Assembly: GCA_015064955.1 (NCBI GenBank)
Contig: SVRD01000014.1
Coordinates: 1-48,407 of the forward strand
From: Oscillospiraceae bacterium
GTDB taxonomy: Bacteria; Bacillota; Clostridia; Oscillospirales; CAG-382
Reading direction: 5' to 3'
DNA length: 48,407 nt
Shown here: in pieces, positions 43,230 to 48,407 of the stretch
How positions within the stretch are numbered: the first letter of the stretch is position 1
Layout: every line of letters begins with the position of its first letter
The notes under the pieces: model-generated
Database searches by the model: none
Told to the model about the DNA's origin: nothing
Seen by the model: the letters and a program-made list of their open reading frames with translations, nothing else
Made by a program: the position numbers and the translations under genes

Positions 43230-43258
43230 ATTATATCACAAAGTGCCGCGAATGTAAA
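43230..43258 (-). promoter_or_regulatory. Candidate sigma-A promoter of tex
   Basis: Minus strand: TTTACA (43258-43253), 17 bp spacer, TATAAT (43235-43230), right after the terminator of the upstream gene. Confidence 0.75.
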
Positions 43259-43260
43259 GA

Positions 43261-43288
43261 AAAAACGTTCGGGAAGCCGAACGTTTTT
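43261..43288 (-). terminator. Intrinsic terminator after the 182-aa membrane protein gene
   Basis: AAAAACGTTCGG, loop GAAG, CCGAACGTTTTT; symmetric, so it can act on either strand. Confidence 0.88.
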
Positions 43289-43306
43289 CATCGTTTATTG
43301 TCTGTT

Positions 43307-43855
43307 TTACTCTATACTTTCGCCCGAAAAATCAGCTGTGGAATTAACGAATTTGCTTGAATACTTGTTATATTCGGAATTGAGAATACAAACGATAACA
43401 AGCAAGGTTATCGCCGTGATGACAGCGAGTGTATTTGCGGTGATCACCGAGAAAACGAGCGCGATTATTGCAACAGCAAGATTCTTCTTCAATATTGCAA
43501 AAAGGTTCAAAAGCGCAGTTGCGACAAGAGCCACGATCGTTGTGACTATTGCGATGACGATGATAATATCGAGGAATTCATTTACCGGCATACCCACAAC
43601 CGATTCAAAAATATCAAGATCCTCGATAAATTCAGAATAATCCTCAAGGTCATGTCTTTTGAGCTCCTCGAGCACAAAATCAAGTCCCTTGCTGAAATCC
43701 ATTCCCGAGAACAGCAAAAGCGCACCAACGAGTCCGAGCAAAGTCAAAAGAACGGATATGCCCGTGCAAACGCCGAAAACGATCCAGCCTGCCGTGATCA
43801 GAGATCTCGCCTTTTGCGAGCACATCGGAGATGCGAAATATTCTTTTTTGGTCAT
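43307..43855 (-). CDS. Putative membrane protein, unknown function
   Basis: 182 residues from ATG 43855 (AAAGGA nine bases upstream). About four transmembrane segments: one near residues 22-48 (LITAGWIVFGVCTGISVLL), then after a polar loop rich in Asp/Glu/Leu (KRHDLEDYSEFIEDLDIFES) further helices at about 95-118, 124-145 and 145-165. The C-terminal tail is polar. It may belong to a DUF-type group of small Clostridia membrane proteins, but I do not recognise a specific one. Own promoter inside the end of trmO; own terminator. Confidence 0.78.
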   Translation of the reverse strand: MTKKEYFASPMCSQKARSLITAGWIVFGVCTGISVLLTLLGLVGALLLFSGMDFSKGLDFVLEELKRHDLEDYSEFIEDLDIFESVVGMPVNEFLDIIIVIAIVTTIVALVATALLNLFAILKKNLAVAIIALVFSVITANTLAVITAITLLVIVCILNSEYNKYSSKFVNSTADFSGESIE

Positions 43856-43884
43856 AAATATCATTCCTTTCGGTACTTTTCTTT

Positions 43885-43913
43885 AATATATCACATTTTT
43901 TGTATTTTTTCAA
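43885..43913 (-). promoter_or_regulatory. Sigma-A promoter of the 182-aa membrane protein gene
   Basis: Minus strand: TTGAAA (43913-43908), 17 bp spacer, TATATT (43890-43885). It overlaps the 3' end of trmO, so the downstream gene is an independent unit even though it follows closely. Confidence 0.75.
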
Positions 43914-44586
43914 CAGAAATCACAACCACATTTTCCCCGTCGACACGGAATTTTACCTCGAATTCGCCGTAGGACATACCATAAACACGCTCACAATCGT
44001 CGTGATACTGCGGGCGGGGGTCCCGTGCGAGAAGCTCGGTCAGAGCATTTCTTTTTTCGGGCGAAAGCTTGTCCAATTCGCCGTCTTCGTCAATTACACC
44101 AAGCGTTTTCCCGCCGTCGCGTGCAAATCCTCCGACAGCATCGCTCTTGCAATCGGCATAAGGCAGATATGGCTTTATATCGTATATCGGCGTGCCGTTC
44201 ATAAGGTCGGCGCCCGAAACGATAAGTATTTCGCCCTTTCCCTCTCTGTGCTCGATTCTTAAAAGCTTCACACAGGAAAGCGCAAGACTGTTCGGACGGT
44301 ACGGCGAGCGGGTTGCAAACACGCCCACTCTTTCGTTCCCGCCCAAGCGCGGCGGGCGCACGGTCGGCGACCAATCGCTTCGTCTTGCCTCCGAAAAGCT
44401 CCAGATAAGCCAGATATGTGAAAAATCGGTTATACCGCGCAGAGCGTCGGAAACACGGTATTCGGGCTCGAAAATTATTTCGGAAAGCAGTGATTCGGCA
44501 AGTCCACTCTGCCGCGGAACGCCGAATTTTGTATTGAGATCGTTATGTATATACGCTATCGGCTTGATAATATATTCGTCGTTCAT
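43891..44586 (-). CDS. trmO: tRNA-Thr m6t6A37 methyltransferase-type protein TrmO
   Basis: 231 residues from ATG 44586; the GTG twelve bases upstream overlaps the GAGGTG binding site and is not used. The UPF0066/TsaA signature is complete: PRQSGLAESLLSEI at about 25-38, VFATRSPYRPNSLALSCV at about 91-108, and DIKPYLPYADC at about 137-147. TrmO adds a methyl group to t6A at position 37 of tRNA-Thr, using SAM (known for E. coli). The C-terminal extension of about 65 residues matches longer members. It is divergent from the acetyltransferase gene. Confidence 0.92.
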   Translation of the reverse strand: MNDEYIIKPIAYIHNDLNTKFGVPRQSGLAESLLSEIIFEPEYRVSDALRGITDFSHIWLIWSFSEARRSDWSPTVRPPRLGGNERVGVFATRSPYRPNSLALSCVKLLRIEHREGKGEILIVSGADLMNGTPIYDIKPYLPYADCKSDAVGGFARDGGKTLGVIDEDGELDKLSPEKRNALTELLARDPRPQYHDDCERVYGMSYGEFEVKFRVDGENVVVISVEKIQKM

Positions 44587-44647
44587 AAAAAGCTTCACCT
44601 CGTTATCTTGATTTTAACATATTTCAAGAAAAAATAAAAGGCATCAC

Positions 44648-44676
44648 TTGAAAAAACTTTGCGTCTTGTGTAAAAT
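44648..44676 (+). promoter_or_regulatory. Sigma-A promoter of the acetyltransferase gene
   Basis: TTGAAA (44648-44653), 17 bp spacer, TAAAAT (44671-44676), 20 bases before the ATG. Confidence 0.8.
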
Positions 44677-44695
44677 ATCAAAAGGAGATGATTAT

Positions 44696-45316
44696 ATGGA
44701 ACTAAACGAGATAATACGAAAAATGCACTCGGGCGAGCTTTATCAATGCTCCGACGAAGCACTTCTTGCAAAGCAGGTAAAGCAGCTCGATATGCTGTTT
44801 GAATACAATTCCCTGAAGCCCTCTCAAGCAAAGGAAAAGCAATCGCTTTTAAAGGAAATGTTTGCTGAATTCGGCGAGGGGAGCTATATCGAAACACCCT
44901 TCCACGCGAATTGGGGAGGTAAATTCACTCATATCGGCAAATCGGTATATGCTAACTTCAATCTCACCCTTGTCGACGACGGCGAAATTTTTATCGGTGA
45001 CAACGTGATGATCGCGCCGAATGTCACCATTTGCACCGGCACCCACCCGATAAACCCCGAGCTGAGAGAAAAAACGGTTCAATACAATCTCCCCGTCACG
45101 ATCAAGCGCAACGCCTGGATCGGTGCAGGCAGTGTTATACTCCCCGGTGTTACGGTTGGCGAAAACAGCATAATCGGCGCAGGCAGTGTTGTCACAAAGG
45201 ATATCCCCGACAACGTAGTCGCTGTCGGCTCGCCCTGCAGAGTACTGCGCGAAATATCCGAGCGCGACAAAAAATACTACCGCGGAAATATCGAAATAAC
45301 CGACGATTTTGAATAA
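44696..45316 (+). CDS. maa: Maltose/galactoside O-acetyltransferase-type hexapeptide enzyme
   Basis: 206 residues from ATG 44696 (AAAGGAGATG upstream). The N-terminal Mac domain (about 1-55) with KMHSGELYQCSDEALL precedes the left-handed beta helix. The catalytic His lies in CTGTHPINPELREK at about 110-123; GAGSVILPGVTVGENSIIGAG at about 141-161 and VAVGSPCRVLREI at about 178-190 follow. It transfers acetyl from acetyl-CoA to sugars, possibly to detoxify unused sugars. The precise acceptor is uncertain (maa, lacA and related enzymes share this pattern). Single gene between a promoter and a bidirectional terminator. Confidence 0.92.
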   Translation: MELNEIIRKMHSGELYQCSDEALLAKQVKQLDMLFEYNSLKPSQAKEKQSLLKEMFAEFGEGSYIETPFHANWGGKFTHIGKSVYANFNLTLVDDGEIFIGDNVMIAPNVTICTGTHPINPELREKTVQYNLPVTIKRNAWIGAGSVILPGVTVGENSIIGAGSVVTKDIPDNVVAVGSPCRVLREISERDKKYYRGNIEITDDFE

Positions 45317-45321
45317 AAAAT

Positions 45322-45358
45322 CGCTTCGGGGCACAGAGCTCCGAAGCGTTTATTTTTA
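45322..45358. terminator. Bidirectional terminator between the acetyltransferase gene and pepT
   Basis: CGCTTCGG pairs with CCGAAGCG around GGCACAGAGCT, followed by TTTATTTTTA; an A-run precedes it for the opposite strand. Confidence 0.88.
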
Positions 45359-46564
45359 TTGATTTTTCATAAGTGTAACAAGAATTTCGACCATTTTTTC
45401 CATTGAGGGAACGGGGATAAATTCGTGGATACCGTGGAAGTTCGCGCCGCCGGTGGAAAGGTTGGGACAGGGCAGACCCTCGAATGAAAGCCTTGCGCCG
45501 TCGGTGCCGCCTCTTATCGCAACGATCATCGGCTCGACGTTTGCCTGCTTCATCGCATTCACGGCGTTATCGATAATATGCATATGAGGCAGTATCTTTT
45601 CACGCATATTATAATAGCTGTCGCGGATCACCGCTTCAAAGGTGTTTTCGCCGTATACTCCGTTAAGATACGAAACGAGGTTTTCGACAAACCGCTTGCG
45701 AGACTCGAATTTTTCGCGGTCGTGATCTCTAATGATATACTGTAAAACGGCGTTGCTTTCGTCGCCCTGCATACCGCAAAGGTGATAGAATCCCTCATAA
45801 CCCTCGGTATGTGAAGGTGTTTCCGCTTTCGGAAGCATCGAAATAAATTCCGAAGCGAGCAGGCTTGCGTTCTTCATTTTATTCTTGGCACTGCCTGGGT
45901 GAATGTTCACGCCGTGAATAGTTATTTTTGCAGATGCGGCGTTGAAATTTTCGTATTCAATCTCACCGAGCTCGCCGCCGTCGACGGTATATGCCCAATC
46001 GGCAGAAAAGCGTTTGAGGTCGAAGCGGTCGGCGCCTCTTCCGATTTCCTCGTCGGGTGTGATGCAAACAGGTATCCTGCCGTGAGAAATCTCGGGGTGG
46101 GCTACAAGATATTCGAGCGCGGTAAATATTTCGGCGATGCCTGCTTTATCGTCGGCGCCCAAAAGTGTCGTTCCGTCGGTCGTGATGATCTCCTGCCCGA
46201 TATATTTTGCAAGATAAGGAAAATCGGCAAGACGAATGCTTTCCTTTTCGTTCAGCGCGATATCTCCGCCTTGGTACAAAACTCTTTGCGGCTTTATGCC
46301 GTCCCCCTTGACTGCCGAGCTTGTATCCATATGTGCAATAAAGCCGACTGAAGCGTCGTTTTCCCTGCCCTTGCTTGCGGGAAGCACGCCGTAGACATAG
46401 CCGTTTTCGTCGATTCCGACCTCGGCAAGACCGATTTTCACAAGCTCATCAACAAGATATCTGCCTAGCACGAGCTGGCTTTCGGTCGAGGGGCAGGAGG
46501 CCGACTCCTCATCGGAATTGGTACCAAAGGAAACATATTTCAAAAAACGTTCGCTTACGTTCAT
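45356..46564 (-). CDS. pepT: Peptidase T (tripeptide aminopeptidase)
   Basis: 402 residues from ATG 46564 (AGGACGG upstream). An M20 zinc peptidase that releases the N-terminal residue from tripeptides in the cytosol. The metal ligands sit in GFIAHMDTSSAVKG at about 74-87, LLGADDKAGIAE at about 134-145, PDEEIGRGADRFD at about 169-181 and TVDGGELGEIEYENFNAA at about 192-209; the last ligand is in GGANFHGIHEFIPV near residues 368-381. Normal length. Its own promoter lies just upstream, and the gene is divergent from the flippase-like gene. Confidence 0.95.
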   Translation of the reverse strand: MNVSERFLKYVSFGTNSDEESASCPSTESQLVLGRYLVDELVKIGLAEVGIDENGYVYGVLPASKGRENDASVGFIAHMDTSSAVKGDGIKPQRVLYQGGDIALNEKESIRLADFPYLAKYIGQEIITTDGTTLLGADDKAGIAEIFTALEYLVAHPEISHGRIPVCITPDEEIGRGADRFDLKRFSADWAYTVDGGELGEIEYENFNAASAKITIHGVNIHPGSAKNKMKNASLLASEFISMLPKAETPSHTEGYEGFYHLCGMQGDESNAVLQYIIRDHDREKFESRKRFVENLVSYLNGVYGENTFEAVIRDSYYNMREKILPHMHIIDNAVNAMKQANVEPMIVAIRGGTDGARLSFEGLPCPNLSTGGANFHGIHEFIPVPSMEKMVEILVTLMKNQ

Positions 46565-46590
46565 AACAACCGTCCTATCTGTTTTTTTGT

Positions 46591-46619
46591 ATTCTACCAC
46601 ATTGTGCACAGATAATCAA
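46591..46619 (-). promoter_or_regulatory. Sigma-A promoter of pepT
   Basis: Minus strand: TTGATT (46619-46614), 17 bp spacer, TAGAAT (46596-46591). Confidence 0.75.
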
Positions 46620-46652
46620 CCACTATAATTCCAAGAAATGATGAATTTGTTA

Positions 46653-46681
46653 TTGAAAAACAGATTGATTTGTGGTATAAT
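46653..46681 (+). promoter_or_regulatory. Sigma-A promoter of the flippase-like gene
   Basis: TTGAAA (46653-46658), 17 bp spacer, TATAAT (46676-46681), with the start codon 35 bases on and GAAGGAG in between. Confidence 0.85.
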
Positions 46682-46716
46682 CAATATGTTATAATTTCAA
46701 AAGAAGGAGTATCGGA

Positions 46717-47802
46717 ATGGACAACGGCGTGCAGAAAAACCCTCTCAGCGGCAAAAAAATCGCGCTGTTTGTCGTATATGGCTTGATCGCCGTCCTCTTG
46801 CTCATCTTCGTTTTGAAAATCAACGATATGCCGAGTATTCTCGAGCAAATCAAGAACGCCGATATCGGCAATTTGCTCCTTGCGCTTGTTTTGATTCTCG
46901 TATATATGGCGCTTTACCCGCTTTCGCTTTGTATTTTGACAAAGGCAAGAAAGACCAAAGTGTCGATGCCGATTACATATACCGTCGCGATGACCGAGCA
47001 TTTCTTCAACGGTATCACCCCTTGGGCAACGGGCGGTCAGCCATTTCAGGCGTATTCATTCTCGAAAGCGAAGGTAAGGATTTCGGAATCCACTGGACTT
47101 TTGCTCACCAACCTCGTCATATATATGGTTGCGTCGACAAGTCTTTCGCTGCTCGGTTTGTTTCATTTCGATACCTTGGTCGCCGAAATCGATCCCTTGT
47201 GGCTTCCCGTGATCTTTATCGGGTATGCTATGAATTATATTATGCTCGCCGTTATGCTTCTCTTGGGGCTGAGCACAAAGGTCCGCAACGGATTGCTCAA
47301 ATGCGCACGATTCTTTTGCAAATTTAAGCTTTTCAAGCGCTTTGAGCCGAGAATCCAAGGCTTGCAGACCTATTTTGAGCAGGTGCAGGACGCATTCCAC
47401 GATCTTACCAAAAAGAAGGGGCATTTTATACTTGCGCTTATCTCGAAAATTGCTTCGCTTGTGTTCTTCTACCTCGCAAATTTCTTTATCCTCAGAGCGA
47501 TGCATATCGAAGTCGGATGCGGCGATATGCTTTTGATTCTCGCGGCGGCGTCGTTTGTCAATACCGCGGTCGGATTCATTCCCACCCCCGGCGCTTCGGG
47601 CGGTGCGGAGGGTGCAACCGGTCAGATATTCAAGTCTGTGATTATTTTTCTTGTCGGCGGCTCGGCCGCGGCGGCGTCGCTTACCGCGAACGGACTTATG
47701 CTTATCTGGCGTCTTTTGAGCTATTATTTCGTAATGCTCGTTTCGCTGATTTCGTATATCGGGCTTGAAGTCTACTTCGCAAGAAAATCAAAAAAAGAAT
47801 AA
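46717..47802 (+). CDS. Lysylphosphatidylglycerol synthase TM-region/UPF0104 family membrane protein
   Basis: 361 residues with about eight transmembrane helices: KKIALFVVYGLIAVLLLIFV at about 13-32, LLLALVLILVYMALYPLSL at about 52-70, and others. NGITPWATGGQPFQAYSFSK at about 104-123 and GFIPTPGASGGAEGATGQIF at about 287-306 are the conserved patches of this family, which includes the flippase half of MprF and AglD/YbhN proteins. There is no LPG-synthase catalytic domain attached. The likely role is lipid or glycolipid translocation in the cytoplasmic membrane, but the substrate is unknown. Confidence 0.88.
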   Translation: MDNGVQKNPLSGKKIALFVVYGLIAVLLLIFVLKINDMPSILEQIKNADIGNLLLALVLILVYMALYPLSLCILTKARKTKVSMPITYTVAMTEHFFNGITPWATGGQPFQAYSFSKAKVRISESTGLLLTNLVIYMVASTSLSLLGLFHFDTLVAEIDPLWLPVIFIGYAMNYIMLAVMLLLGLSTKVRNGLLKCARFFCKFKLFKRFEPRIQGLQTYFEQVQDAFHDLTKKKGHFILALISKIASLVFFYLANFFILRAMHIEVGCGDMLLILAAASFVNTAVGFIPTPGASGGAEGATGQIFKSVIIFLVGGSAAAASLTANGLMLIWRLLSYYFVMLVSLISYIGLEVYFARKSKKE

Positions 47803-47844
47803 ATAAATATCGGCGTTGCCTGTTTCTTGGCAGCGCAGGAATAT

Positions 47845-47927
47845 GCGGATGTGTCGGAACTGGCAGACGAGCCGGTCTTAGAAACCGGTGCATATGCGTG
47901 CAGGTTCAAGTCCTGTCATCCGCACCA
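47845..47927 (+). tRNA. tRNA-Leu (anticodon UAG)
   Basis: 83 bases with encoded CCA. The acceptor stem is GCGGATG / CATCCGC; the anticodon arm CCGGT-CTTAGAA-ACCGG gives anticodon TAG, reading CUN leucine codons. The long variable arm (TGCATATGCG) marks a class II tRNA, fitting leucine. The T arm contains GGTTCAAGTCC. It stands alone, followed by a strong hairpin terminator and a palindrome array. Confidence 0.96.
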
Positions 47928-47963
47928 GAAAACGACAGATTCTGACAGGAATCTGTCGTTTTC
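47928..47963 (+). terminator. Intrinsic terminator of tRNA-Leu
   Basis: GAAAACGACAGATT, loop CTGACAGG, AATCTGTCGTTTTC: a 14-bp perfect stem starting right after CCA, with its U-rich part inside the descending arm. Confidence 0.88.
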
Positions 47964-47967
47964 AACT

Positions 47968-48146
47968 AAATCCACCCTTGCGGGTGGGTGAAATATTGCT
48001 TTGCAATGTGAAATACGCCTGCGGCGTGTGAAATTCGCTGTGAGCAGCGAGTGGGTGGATTTAATTTCACTTGATGCGATAGCATCAAATTTCACAATTC
48101 ACGGAGTAAATTATTTCACCGTGAGCGTAAGCGAACGATTTCACTA
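47968..48146. repeat. Palindrome array B with GTGAAAT spacers
   Basis: Outer arms AAATCCACCC (47968-47977) and GGGTGGATTT (48053-48062) are perfectly inverted. Between them the unit GTGAAAT recurs at 47988, 48008 and 48028, an exact 20-base period, and each is followed by a short palindrome (e.g. ACGCCTGCGGCGT). After the right arm the unit occurs reversed as ATTTCAC, alternating with TGATGCGATAGCATCA-type stems. No ORF. Same plan as array A. Confidence 0.8.
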
Positions 48147-48150
48147 AAAG

Positions 48151-48216
48151 CTAACACTTATGTAAGAGTTCGAATTCATACGCAAAAACGGCAAAAATAT
48201 CTTTTTTGTAGCCCAT
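48151..48216 (-). CDS. Candidate micro-ORF (21 aa), unknown
   Basis: ATG at 48216, reading MGYKKDIFAVFAYEFELLHKC, preceded by GTGAGG at reasonable spacing. It lies downstream of the C-terminal end of an unidentified gene and its hairpin, and next to palindrome array B. I recognise no family. It is reported because of its binding site and plausible composition, with an amphipathic middle; it could equally be chance. Confidence 0.3.
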   Translation of the reverse strand: MGYKKDIFAVFAYEFELLHKC

Positions 48217-48282
48217 AGACAAAACCTCACGTACCCTTCTGTTAGTGTTCATAGGGACATTTTCTGACAGTATGTAGGTATG

Positions 48283-48317
48283 GTAACGGCGGATGGCGGT
48301 TAGTCATCCGCCGTTAC
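48283..48317 (-). terminator. Hairpin downstream of the partial right-edge gene
   Basis: GTAACGGCGGATG pairs with CATCCGCCGTTAC, a 13-bp stem with a nine-base loop. No clear U-tract on the minus strand. It lies about 27 bases beyond the stop codon of the partial gene. Confidence 0.6.
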
Positions 48318-48343
48318 TGCGTTTATCTCGCATTGTGCGGTGT

Positions 48344-48407
48344 TTATGCGGGGAGCAGTTCCGGTTGTGCTACGGTCACTGCTACGATCTGCGGTTGTTG
48401 CTGTTCG
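48344..48407 (-). CDS. C-terminal end of an unidentified protein (partial)
   Basis: The frame open to the window edge encodes EQQQPQIVAVTVAQPELLPA and a stop at 48346-48344. The Gln/Pro-rich tail has no recognisable family. The hairpin just downstream supports a real gene end. The two other frames in this short stretch are also partly open, so the call is weak. The body of the gene lies beyond base 48407. Confidence 0.35.
   Translation of the reverse strand, partial: EQQQPQIVAVTVAQPELLPA

Noticed and set aside
47988-48034. CRISPR-like periodicity of GTGAAAT every 20 bases
   Set aside because: Repeat and spacer are far too short, the spacers are palindromes, units invert halfway and there are no cas genes.

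Overview
The window looks like a chromosomal segment of an anaerobic, spore-forming Clostridia member, probably an uncultured gut or rumen relative of the Oscillospirales (inference). The grounds are sporulation genes (a SpoVM micro-gene, a SipL-like protein, dipicolinate synthase dpaAB), two secreted proteins ending in type-I-like dockerin repeats, a ferredoxin-dependent 2-oxoacid oxidoreductase, a CIRCE-controlled hrcA-grpE-dnaK-dnaJ operon, sigma-A promoters with 16-17 bp spacers, and strong GGAGG ribosome binding sites. No phage, insertion sequence or CRISPR array is visible. The DNA is mostly host-like, with more AT-rich pockets at about 17.25-18.7 kb and 39.0-39.5 kb.

Layout. 0-0.2 kb: promoter and leader of what is probably an rRNA operon leaving the window to the left. 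0.2-2.3 kb: folate unit (sigma-A promoter, THF riboswitch, folT, folC). 2.3-5.7 kb: sporulation block with two micro-genes (SpoVM and a 49-residue membrane peptide) divergent from sipL, then dpaA-dpaB. 5.8-11.7 kb: two large secreted dockerin proteins sharing an unrecognised module, followed by a dockerin-tail remnant and hairpin-rich DNA. 11.7-17.0 kb: a short alkyltransferase-family protein and the heat-shock operon. 17.0-18.6 kb: an AT-rich cassette with an XRE regulator, a palindromic operator, a lipoprotein and a membrane protein.

18.7-34.7 kb is a long run of tightly packed plus-strand housekeeping genes, many with ATGA-type stop/start overlaps: a dTMP-kinase-like enzyme, DJ-1/PfpI, a CPBP protease, MltG, a U32 tRNA-hydroxylation-type protein, a P-loop ATPase, the korDABC oxidoreductase, ispD-ispF, nagA and a nagB-like gene, an M16 peptidase pair, lgt and folD. 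34.7-39.5 kb is more accessory: a membrane-bound XRE protein, a cytosolic SGNH hydrolase, a cassette of three micro membrane proteins around an orphan PstS-like protein, a CarD-family regulator with a palindrome at its start site, a palindrome array and a NUDIX hydrolase. 39.6-47.8 kb carries gdhA, tex, a membrane protein, trmO, a hexapeptide acetyltransferase, pepT and a flippase-like membrane protein. The right edge has tRNA-Leu(UAG), a second palindrome array with an exact 20-nt period, a micro-ORF and the C-terminus of an unidentified minus-strand gene.

Functional links. Folate uptake and polyglutamylation sit behind one THF sensor, and a second one-carbon gene (folD) lies elsewhere in the window. 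sipL, spoVM and dpaAB act in the mother cell during coat assembly and DPA synthesis. The most unusual items are the spoVM micro-gene, the duplicated dockerin tail whose hairpin shows compensatory base changes, the shared secreted module, the orphan binding-protein/micro-membrane cassette, and the two palindrome arrays. All family assignments are from motif reading; no database search was run.
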